DNA of 64,000 bases. Source: Solwaraspora sp. WMMD792. Its GTDB lineage: Bacteria > Actinomycetota > Actinomycetes > Mycobacteriales > Micromonosporaceae. The first letter of the stretch is position 1; every line of letters begins with the position of its first letter. A program made the position numbers and the translations under genes. Shown piece after piece: positions 57,382 through 64,000 of the stretch. The notes under the pieces are model-generated. The model searched no databases. It was not told where the DNA came from and was given only the letters and a program-made list of their open reading frames with translations. The stretch is taken from positions 6,200,001 to 6,264,000 of the forward strand of contig NZ_JARUBH010000009.1 in NCBI RefSeq assembly GCF_029626105.1. The letters are read 5' to 3'.

Positions 57382-58452
57382 ATGCCCGACGCGGCGGCGA
57401 CTCGGCGGCGGCCCGGGCTGACCGCCGGCTGGTTCGCCGGCGCGCTGGCCGCCGTCATGCTGGCAGCCCTGGCCGGGCTGGCGTTCGGCCCGGCCAGCCT
57501 GCCGCCGCTGGCGGTCGCCGCCGAACTGCTCAACCTGCTGCCCGGCGTCGACCTGGACAGTGGACTCAACGACCGGCAGGTGGCGATCGTCACCCAGTTA
57601 CGGCTACCCCGGGTGGTGCTGGCGCTGCTGGTCGGCGGCATGCTGGCCCTGGCCGGCGGCTGCTACCAGGGGGTGTTCCGCAACCCGCTGGCCGACCCGC
57701 ATCTGCTCGGCGTCGCCGCCGGAGCCGGGTTGGCGGTGACTGCGGTCATCGCGCTGCGCCCCGGCACCGGGGTGCTGACCGGGCTGCCGGTGACGGTGCC
57801 GCTGGCCGCGTTCGTCGGCGCGCTCGGCGCGGTCGGTCTGACCTATTTGCTCGGTACGGGTGCCGCCGGGCCGGACCGGTCCACCGCGACGCTGATCCTG
57901 GCCGGGGTGGCGGTCTCGGCGTTCCTCGCCGCCGGGCAGACCTACCTGCTGCAACGCCACGTCGACACCATCCGGGAGGTGTACTCGTGGCTGCTGGGCC
58001 GGCTGGCCACCGACGGCTGGCACGAGGTCCGGCTGATCCTGCCGTACGCGGTGATCGCCGCCGTGGTGGTGTTGGCGCACCGCCGCGAGTTGGACGTGCT
58101 GTCGGTCGGTGACGAGGAGGCGGCCAGCCTCGGCCTGCACCCGCAACGGTCCCGATACCTGCTGCTCGCCGCCGCGTCGCTGGGCACCGCGGCGGCGGTG
58201 TCGGTGTCCGGGCTGATCGGTTTCGTCGGGTTGATCGTGCCGCACCTGGTCCGGCTGGTCGCCGGCAGCAGCTACCGGGTGATCCTGCCACTGTCGATGC
58301 TGCTCGGCGGCGCGTTCCTGACCGTCACCGACGTGGTGGCCCGGACCGTGGCCGCGCCGGCCGAGATCCCGATCGGTGTGGTCACCGCCTTCTTCGGCGC
58401 CCCGTTCTTCGTGCTGGTGCTGCGCACCACCCGCCGGACGGTGGCGCTGTGA
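57382..58452 (+). CDS. btuC: FecCD/BtuC-type ABC importer permease
   Basis: A 356-residue permease with about ten TM helices, typical of the FecCD/BtuC family: RLPRVVLALLVGGMLALAGG, YQGVFRNPLADPHLLGVAAG and GFVGLIVPHLVRLVAGSSYR are diagnostic blocks. It forms the channel that hands corrinoid from the lipoprotein into the cytoplasm. It starts 1 nt after btuF and overlaps the ATPase gene as GTGA. Regulation is through the upstream riboswitch. Confidence 0.92.
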   Translation: MPDAAATRRRPGLTAGWFAGALAAVMLAALAGLAFGPASLPPLAVAAELLNLLPGVDLDSGLNDRQVAIVTQLRLPRVVLALLVGGMLALAGGCYQGVFRNPLADPHLLGVAAGAGLAVTAVIALRPGTGVLTGLPVTVPLAAFVGALGAVGLTYLLGTGAAGPDRSTATLILAGVAVSAFLAAGQTYLLQRHVDTIREVYSWLLGRLATDGWHEVRLILPYAVIAAVVVLAHRRELDVLSVGDEEAASLGLHPQRSRYLLLAAASLGTAAAVSVSGLIGFVGLIVPHLVRLVAGSSYRVILPLSMLLGGAFLTVTDVVARTVAAPAEIPIGVVTAFFGAPFFVLVLRTTRRTVAL

Positions 58453-59444
58453 CCGGGCCGGCGTCCGGGCCCGAGACCGGGCCCGCGCTCGAGACCGCGC
58501 CCGCGCTCAAGACCGCGCCCGCGAGCACTGCCGCCGGCACCCCGGTGGTCGGCCGTGATCTGCGGGTACGTCTCGGCGGCGCGCCGGTGCTGGACGGTGT
58601 CGACCTGACCGTGGCCGCCGGCGAGTGGGTGGCGGTGATCGGGCCGAACGGGGCCGGCAAGTCGACCCTGCTGCGGGCGGTCGGCGGGCTGCTGCCGGTC
58701 GACGGCGGCCTGGAGCTGTTCGGTACGCCGATCACCCGGCTCGGCCGGCGGGACCGGGCCCGGCTGGTCGCCACCGTCGTACAGTCGCCGGTGGTGCCGG
58801 CCGGGATCGCCGTCGCCGACTACGTGCTGCTCGGCCGTACCCCGTACGTTCCGCTGCTGGGTCGGGAGTCGGCGGCCGACCTGGCGGTGGTCGACGACGT
58901 GCTGGCCCGGCTCGACCTGACCGGGTTCGCGCACCGGCGGCTGGCCACCCTGTCCGGTGGTGAACGCCAGCGGGTGCTGCTGGCCCGGGCGCTGGCCCAG
59001 GGCGCCCCGCTGCTGCTGCTCGACGAGCCGACCAGCGCCCTGGACATCGGCCATCAGCAGGAGGTGCTGGAACTGGTCGACGAGCTGCGCCGGGACCGGG
59101 GGCTGACCGTGCTGGCCACCATGCACGACCTGTCGGTGGCCGGCGAGTACGCCGACCGGCTGGTGCTGCTCGCCGCCGGCCGGACGGTCGCCGCCGGCCC
59201 GCCGGCCGAGGTGCTCACCGAGGAGAACCTGGCCCGGTACTACCGGGCCCGGGTGCGGGTGCTGCCGGGCGCGCACGGCCCGCTGGTCGTCCCGGTCCGC
59301 GACCGGGACGTTCCCGGCACGGACCGGCCCGTTCCCCGTCCGGAACCGTCAGTCGCCGGCGATCCGGATCACCGAGAAGAAGGCCCCCTGCGGGTCGTTG
59401 AGCACGGCGAACCGGCCGTGCGGCAGGTCGGTGGGCGGGACTGA
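58449..59444 (+). CDS. btuD: ABC importer ATPase, BtuD/FecE-type
   Basis: A 331-residue ATPase with Walker A GPNGAGKSTLLRAV, Q-loop VQSPVVP, signature LSGGERQRVLLARAL and Walker B LLLLDEPTSALDIGH. It drives the BtuC-type permease. The first about 30 residues form an Ala/Pro/Thr extension (ETAPALKTAPASTAA) that precedes the domain. The last 96 nt run antisense into the 3' end of the VOC gene, so the C-terminal tail (after residue about 295) is dictated by shared coding and shows no family resemblance. Confidence 0.9.
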   Translation: MTGPASGPETGPALETAPALKTAPASTAAGTPVVGRDLRVRLGGAPVLDGVDLTVAAGEWVAVIGPNGAGKSTLLRAVGGLLPVDGGLELFGTPITRLGRRDRARLVATVVQSPVVPAGIAVADYVLLGRTPYVPLLGRESAADLAVVDDVLARLDLTGFAHRRLATLSGGERQRVLLARALAQGAPLLLLDEPTSALDIGHQQEVLELVDELRRDRGLTVLATMHDLSVAGEYADRLVLLAAGRTVAAGPPAEVLTEENLARYYRARVRVLPGAHGPLVVPVRDRDVPGTDRPVPRPEPSVAGDPDHREEGPLRVVEHGEPAVRQVGGRD

Positions 59445-60116
59445 GACGGTGCCGCCGAGCGCGGCGGCGTGCTCGGCGGTGGCGTCGCAGTCGTTCACCG
59501 CGAAGTACACCATCCAGTGGGCCGGCAGGTCAGCCGGCCAGTCGTCGCCGACCATCGGCATCATCCCGGCGACGGGCTGCTGCTCGACCAGCCATTCGGT
59601 GTACATGATCGGCGGGAACGGGGTGTCCCGGGTCTCCCAGTCGAAGACCGCGCCGTAGAACTCCTTCGCGCCCTCCGGGTCGCGGGTGGTCAGCTCGTTC
59701 CAGCAGAGTGAGCCGGGCACGTTCGCCAGCTCCGCGCCGGCCATGGACAGCGGCTGCCAGACGGCGAAGCTGGCCCCGGCCGGGTCGGTGAAGACCGCCG
59801 CCCGGCCCCGGTCGAGCACGTCGAACGGCGGCATCAGCACGGTGCCGCCGGCCGACTCGACGAGCTTGGCGCTCGCCTGGGCGTCCAGCGTGCCGATGTA
59901 AGTGGTCCAGGTCGGCGGCTGCCCGCCGGTGGCGACCGAGCCGGCCCCGGCGACCAGTTTGTCGTCCTTGCTGAACAGGGTGTAACCCTCGGCGTCCGGG
60001 CCGTCGGGCGGCTGCGCGGACCAGCCGAACAGTTCGCCGTAGAACCGGATCGCACCGGGCAGGTCGGAGGTACCGAGGTCGACCCAGGCGGGCACCCCGG
60101 CCGCGGCGACGGACAT
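59349..60116 (-). CDS. VOC-superfamily protein with two glyoxalase-like domains
   Basis: A 255-residue protein with two tandem VOC modules. The first (about residues 8-125) begins WVDLGTSDLPGAIRFYGELF; the second (about 135-255) begins WNELTTRDPEGAKEFYGAVF and ends with GRFAVLNDPQGAFFSVI. Such proteins often act as dioxygenases, glyoxalases or antibiotic-binding resistance factors. The metal ligands are not clearly conserved, so a binding role is possible. ATG 60116 has an aggagg site. The coding end overlaps btuD in antisense. Confidence 0.88.
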   Translation of the reverse strand: MSVAAAGVPAWVDLGTSDLPGAIRFYGELFGWSAQPPDGPDAEGYTLFSKDDKLVAGAGSVATGGQPPTWTTYIGTLDAQASAKLVESAGGTVLMPPFDVLDRGRAAVFTDPAGASFAVWQPLSMAGAELANVPGSLCWNELTTRDPEGAKEFYGAVFDWETRDTPFPPIMYTEWLVEQQPVAGMMPMVGDDWPADLPAHWMVYFAVNDCDATAEHAAALGGTVSVPPTDLPHGRFAVLNDPQGAFFSVIRIAGD

Positions 60117-60349
60117 GGCGGATTTCCTCCTGCTGATCGGCTGGGTGGACCCTGCTGACCGAATCCTGGCACCCGGTCGACGACGGTCGGGGGAGATTCG
60201 CCGAAGCAATCGCCCGTCACCCGGAATCATGGCCCGCGCCGAGGGTAACCGCGCGCCGGGCTGATGTCACCGACCGAAGCCAGGCGGGGTGCCGGACACC
60301 GGCGGCGACGCGGGAGACCGGCCGGGACGCGGGACAGCGGGGGAGAACG

Positions 60350-62008
60350 ATGGTACGGGTGATCGAGGTGTTGCCGGGCGACATCGACCGGGCGATCAAC
60401 GACGATCACGTCCTGCTGGACCAGCTTTTCCGGCGGCTGGAGACCGGCCAGGGCGACCGGCGGATCCTGGCCGACCAGGTGGTCTACCGGATCTCCATGC
60501 ACCTGGCGGCCGAGGAACAGGTCCTCGACCCGGTCTTCGACGAGCCGACGGTGACCGACCGGTTGTCCGTCGACGGCGCGTCGCCTGACGGTCCGGCCGG
60601 TCGGCGATTGACCGCCGGGTCGGCGGCCGAGCTGGTCCAGCGGGGGCGGGACACCCGTCAGCGGATCAAGGAGGCGGCGGCCGAGATCGACCGGTCCAGA
60701 CCCGGGAACCTGGATTTCGAAGAAGCGCTCAACCATTTGATCGCCGACGTTCGCCGGCAGGCCGCCGACCAGGAGGGGGTGCTGTTGCCGGCGCTGCGGG
60801 CCGCGGTCGGTCCGCAGCGGATGGCCGAACTCGGGGCGCAGTTCACCGCCGCGAAGTACCGTGCACCCACCCATCCGCATCCGCAGACACCGAACACCTC
60901 CCGCAGCAGTCGGCTGCTGGGCGGCCCGGCCGCGCTGGTCGACCGGCTCCGCGACCGGACCTCGGGGCGGCGTGGCTGGTTCGCCACCGACGCGTCCGGG
61001 CTGCTGGAACCGCAGTCCCAGGCGCTGCTGGACGCGTTCGCCGCGCTCGGCCCCCGACCCACCGAGATCCTCGATCCGGCCGAGGCGCGGCGCCAGCCGA
61101 CCCTGTCCGACGCGGTGGCCCGGATCCGTACCGACCGGGGGGACCTGGAGGAGCGGGAGCCGGTCGACTCGGTCTTCGACTTCGCCATCGACGGTCCCGG
61201 CGGGGAGCTGACCCTGCGGGTCTACCGGCCGACGTCGGCGTCACCGGCCGGCGGCCTGCCGGTGCTGATCTACCTGTACGCGGGTGGCTGGGTGGTCGGC
61301 AGCCTGGACACCTACGACGCCACCCCCCGGGCGCTGTGCAACAAGGAACGGTGTCTGGTGGTGGCGGTGGACTACCGGCACGCCCCGGAGCATCCGTTCC
61401 CGGCCGCCCACGACGACGTGCTCGCCGCGACCCGCTGGCTGCTGGACAACGCCGGGGAGATCGGCGGTGACCCGGAGCGGATCGCCATCGCCGGCGAGGC
61501 CGCTGGCGGCAACATGGCGGTGGCCACCTGCCTGCAGTTGCGCGACGCCGGTCAGCGGCTGCCGCTGCTGCAGGTGTTGATCTACCCGGTGACCAGTGTG
61601 ACGGTCGACGACGGCTCCGGAGTGGACGCCGCCGACGCGGCGCCGCTGAACCGCCCGATGCTGAGCTGGTTCGCCCGGCACGCCTTCCCTCGCCCGGAGA
61701 TGCTCGACGACCCCCGGGTGGCGTTGCTCGACCTGCCGGTGCAACGGCTCGCCGGCCTGCCGCCGGCGGTGGTGCTGACCGTGGAACGGGATCCGTTGCG
61801 CGACCAGGGGCAGGCGTTCGTGCAGCGGCTGCGGGCGGCCGGGGTGCCGGTCGAGCACATCCACTACGACGGCGTACCGCACGAGTTCTTCGGGATGGGT
61901 GCGGTGCTGGACGTGGCGGAGGCGGCCCAGGACCGGGTGGCGGCGGAGCTGCACACCGTGTTCAACCCGTCCGGTCAGTCGTCGAGCGGCTGGCCGACCG
62001 GCCTGTGA
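60350..62008 (+). CDS. Hemerythrin-like domain fused to HSL-type esterase lacking the nucleophile
   Basis: A 552-residue fusion. Residues about 10-165 are an all-helical HHE/hemerythrin-like domain (DDHVLLDQLFRRLE, RISMHLAAEEQVLDPVF), which binds a diiron or other metal site. Residues about 225-545 are an alpha/beta hydrolase of the hormone-sensitive-lipase/arylesterase family: YLYAGGWVVGSLDTYD in the oxyanion-hole position (family HGG), DYRHAPEHPFPAAHDD, and the elbow GEAAGGNMA, where Ala384 replaces the catalytic Ser of the usual GDSAGGN. The Asp region (ERDPLRDQG) and His region (HYDGVPHEFFGM) remain. Hydrolysis is therefore doubtful. ATG 60350 follows an agaacg-type weak site. Confidence 0.82.
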   Translation: MVRVIEVLPGDIDRAINDDHVLLDQLFRRLETGQGDRRILADQVVYRISMHLAAEEQVLDPVFDEPTVTDRLSVDGASPDGPAGRRLTAGSAAELVQRGRDTRQRIKEAAAEIDRSRPGNLDFEEALNHLIADVRRQAADQEGVLLPALRAAVGPQRMAELGAQFTAAKYRAPTHPHPQTPNTSRSSRLLGGPAALVDRLRDRTSGRRGWFATDASGLLEPQSQALLDAFAALGPRPTEILDPAEARRQPTLSDAVARIRTDRGDLEEREPVDSVFDFAIDGPGGELTLRVYRPTSASPAGGLPVLIYLYAGGWVVGSLDTYDATPRALCNKERCLVVAVDYRHAPEHPFPAAHDDVLAATRWLLDNAGEIGGDPERIAIAGEAAGGNMAVATCLQLRDAGQRLPLLQVLIYPVTSVTVDDGSGVDAADAAPLNRPMLSWFARHAFPRPEMLDDPRVALLDLPVQRLAGLPPAVVLTVERDPLRDQGQAFVQRLRAAGVPVEHIHYDGVPHEFFGMGAVLDVAEAAQDRVAAELHTVFNPSGQSSSGWPTGL

Positions 62009-62024
62009 GCCTACGGGACCGGAA

Positions 62025-63017
62025 TCAGCGGTCGGCGAGGTCGGCGATGGTGTTCACCAGACCGGCTGCGGTCTGCGGCTCCCGGGTGGTCAGCACGAGA
62101 TAGCGGCCACCGGACAGCTGCACCCGGATGCCCGGACCGGATCGGGTGATCAGGGCACGTCCACGCGTGTCGGGGTGGTAGCGGTAGCCCCAGCCGCCCC
62201 ATTCGGACACCCGTACCGTCGTCTGGACGGCCCCGACGACCTCCCGCGCCGGTACGCTGATCCGCGGCCATCCGAACGGACCGAATCCGATGTGGATGCC
62301 CTGCCGGTCGATGGTCAGCCGGTTGACCAGCAGCAGCATCACCAACGCCACGGTGAGCAGCACCGGGCTGGCCACCCAGACGTTGATCCAGACCGCCAGG
62401 ACCCCGGCGAGCAGCAGCAACGGGACCAGGATCCACAGCCCGGTGCGGGACACCGACGTCTGCTCGGTCCACCCGGCACCGTCGGCCGGCAGCGGCACCC
62501 GGGGCAGCTCGGCGGCGGGTCGGCCGTCCGCCGCCGGCCGGGCCGGCGGCGGACCGCACGCCGCGTACGCCAGCACCGTCCAACCGGTCACCCCGACCAT
62601 CAGCGCGGGAATGTGCCAGCTCGGAGCCGGTGCCCGGGTCGGGTCCAGTACATCGACCGACAGTGCCACGGTGGTCAGCCAGATCCCGGCGACGAACCCG
62701 GCGACCGCCGCGCCGATGGTGATCAGCCACCGCCGCAGCTGCCACCGCAGCCCGAGCGGCAGCACCCCGACTGCGGCGAGCACCGCCCCGGTGGCCGCGC
62801 CGATCGTGTAGCCGGTCACGCTGTTCGTCAGCGAACTGGTCGCGTCGACGACGTCGGCCGTGTTCCAGTGCATCGGTAGCCGGTCCGGCAGCCGGTGCCG
62901 CAGCACCTCGGCGGTCAACGGCACCACGGCGACCGGGAGCACAGCGAGCAGGAAACCGAGCAGCCGCCGGCCGCCGCCTCCGGCGCGGTCCTGTCCGGCC
63001 GTCCCTCCGTCGCTCAC
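62025..63017 (-). CDS. DUF1648-type multi-spanning membrane protein
   Basis: A 330-residue membrane protein with about six TM helices. The N-terminal part has the DUF1648 signature (RLPMHWNTADVVDATSS), as in SdpI-like proteins, with LLGFLLAVLPVAVVPLTAE, VTGYTIGAATGAVLAAVGVL and later LLLLAGVLAVWINVWVASPV. The last about 110 residues form a cytoplasmic domain (LTIDRQGIHIGFGPFGWPRI). SdpI-type proteins give immunity to a killing peptide or work as regulators; here the role is unknown. GTG 63017 is chosen over TTG 63050 because it begins after a polar stretch without family resemblance. Confidence 0.72.
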   Translation of the reverse strand: MSDGGTAGQDRAGGGGRRLLGFLLAVLPVAVVPLTAEVLRHRLPDRLPMHWNTADVVDATSSLTNSVTGYTIGAATGAVLAAVGVLPLGLRWQLRRWLITIGAAVAGFVAGIWLTTVALSVDVLDPTRAPAPSWHIPALMVGVTGWTVLAYAACGPPPARPAADGRPAAELPRVPLPADGAGWTEQTSVSRTGLWILVPLLLLAGVLAVWINVWVASPVLLTVALVMLLLVNRLTIDRQGIHIGFGPFGWPRISVPAREVVGAVQTTVRVSEWGGWGYRYHPDTRGRALITRSGPGIRVQLSGGRYLVLTTREPQTAAGLVNTIADLADR

Positions 63018-63109
63018 CTGGCGATTGTTTCCCAGCTGTCGCCGGGCCAACCTGGAGGGGGCGGGCGGTGTGGCGCGCGCCGTTCTGCTAGTGCCGCCGG
63101 TCGGTTCGG

Positions 63110-64000
63110 CTAGTGCCGGTGGTCGGTCCGGGCGTGGTCGGTCAGCGCGGGTGGCAACGGTTCGGCGTGCAGCACCGTCAACCGGGACACCGCCCGGGTC
63201 AGCACCACGTACAGCCGGTGCAGCCCACGCGGCTCGGCCGCGACGATACCGGCCGGCTCGACCACCACCACGTGGTCGTACTCCAGTCCCTTCACCTCGG
63301 TCGCGGCGACCACCGACACCCGGATCCCCGGGTCACCGCCGGCTCCGGTGACGCCGACACCGGCGGCGGTCAGGGCATCGCGCAGGCCGGTCACCGCGGA
63401 CTCGGCGGCGATCACCCCGACCGAGCCGTCGTGCGTCAGCGCCGTGTGCACCTCGGCCACCGTGGCGCCGGTCAGATCATCGACGGTACGTACCGACAGC
63501 GACCCGTCGCGGCGCAGCGACACCGCCGGCGGCACGTCCACTCCGAGCGCCGGCAGCAGCCGGTTGGCCAGCTCGACCACCACCGCCGGCACCCGGAAGC
63601 CGACCGTCAGCGGCACCACGGCGGCGTCCGGCCGACCGAGGTGGGTCAGGGTCCGGCGCCAGTCGGTGGCCGCCCACGGGGCGGTGCCCTGCGCCAGGTC
63701 GCCGAGCAGGGTGACCGAGCCGTGTTCGCTGCGCCGGGCGATCGCCCGGCACTGCATCGGCGACAGGTCCTGCGCCTCGTCGATGACCACATGCCCGTAC
63801 CCGGTGGGCCGGTCGAGCAGCCCGGCGACCTCGTCGATCAGCACCAGGTCGGCCTCGGCCCATCTGGTGGTGCGGACCGACCTGGCCGGTGGCCGCAGCA
63901 GCGCCGCCTGTTCGGCCTCGTCGAGCAGCCCGGTGGCGGCCGCCGCCAGCCGCTGCGAATCGGTGAGCAGCGTGGACACCACCTCGGTCGGGGTGAGCGC
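63110..64000 (-). CDS. UvrD/HelD-like superfamily 1 helicase, C-terminal part only
   Basis: Only the C-terminal about 297 residues are in the window; the gene starts beyond 64000. Visible motifs: VVIDEAQDLSPMQCRAIARR (motif II, DEAQ), VTLLGDLAQGTAPW (motif III), VVAATEVKGLEYDHVVVVEP (motif V-like, replacing QSKGLE) and RLYVVLTRAVSRLTVLHAEP (motif VI). The VKGLEYD form and spacing resemble the HelD/HelR clade, which recycles stalled RNA polymerase and gives rifamycin tolerance. A UvrD/Rep repair helicase is also possible; the N-terminus would decide. Confidence 0.82.
   Translation of the reverse strand, partial: ALTPTEVVSTLLTDSQRLAAAATGLLDEAEQAALLRPPARSVRTTRWAEADLVLIDEVAGLLDRPTGYGHVVIDEAQDLSPMQCRAIARRSEHGSVTLLGDLAQGTAPWAATDWRRTLTHLGRPDAAVVPLTVGFRVPAVVVELANRLLPALGVDVPPAVSLRRDGSLSVRTVDDLTGATVAEVHTALTHDGSVGVIAAESAVTGLRDALTAAGVGVTGAGGDPGIRVSVVAATEVKGLEYDHVVVVEPAGIVAAEPRGLHRLYVVLTRAVSRLTVLHAEPLPPALTDHARTDHRH

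Noticed and set aside
1-64000. tRNA, rRNA, integrase or insertion-sequence genes
   Set aside because: None of the expected conserved motifs (tRNA T-loops, transposase DDE, integrase R-H-R-Y) were recognised on either strand.

Overview
The window is very GC-rich actinobacterial DNA, densely coding on both strands, with many GTG starts and 4-nt stop/start overlaps. The mix of genes suggests a Micromonosporaceae-type filamentous actinomycete: a type VII (ESX-like) secretion locus, paired XRE/DUF5753 and DUF397 genes, a GPP34 protein, MMPL/LmeA-type envelope genes and XRE-NB-ARC-TPR regulators. The genus is inferred. No rRNA, tRNA, CRISPR array, integrase or intact insertion sequence was seen.

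Layout, left half. 1-3.7 kb: a RecD2-type helicase (C-terminus outside the window) behind an ABC exporter. 3.9-11.9 kb: a LURP-one/tubby-like protein, two convergent paralogous ATPases with a C-terminal HTH, an MMPL transporter and an LmeA/DUF2993 lipoprotein-like protein. 12-16.6 kb: a SEC-C protein, a YefM/YoeB toxin-antitoxin pair, a two-component system and a small unknown protein. 16.7-25 kb: a membrane-anchored beta-propeller-like protein, a methyltransferase, two divergent XRE-NB-ARC regulators, an anchored extracytoplasmic protein and two LuxR-type regulators.

Centre (25-45.8 kb), the most distinctive part: a type VII secretion locus. It has a beta-helix/AAA+ ATPase of CbxX/EccA type, two WXG100 proteins, an EccD-like 11-TM protein, a helical protein with a YxxxD signal on the opposite strand, two more WXG proteins, a three-ATPase EccC, and then a 3347-residue protein. 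That giant starts with a WXG-like domain and carries an internal papain-like (Tox-PL, glutamine-deamidase type) domain with a visible Cys-His-Asp triad. A DUF4241 gene follows and is a candidate immunity gene. EccB, EccE and mycosin are not in the window. A shared 15-bp motif lies about 107 bp before each WXG100 cassette.

Right half. 46-54 kb is an accessory-looking stretch: two long palindromes, a SnoaL-like/TetR pair behind a promoter embedded in an operator, a duplicated DUF397 module, DivIVA-like and GPP34 proteins, a small secreted protein, a degraded AbrB-like reading frame, and a membrane protein/GntR pair. 54-64 kb: a secreted M14 carboxypeptidase, a cobalamin riboswitch driving a BtuFCD-type importer, a VOC protein, a hemerythrin/esterase fusion whose esterase has lost its nucleophile serine, a DUF1648-type membrane protein and the C-terminal part of a UvrD/HelD-like helicase.
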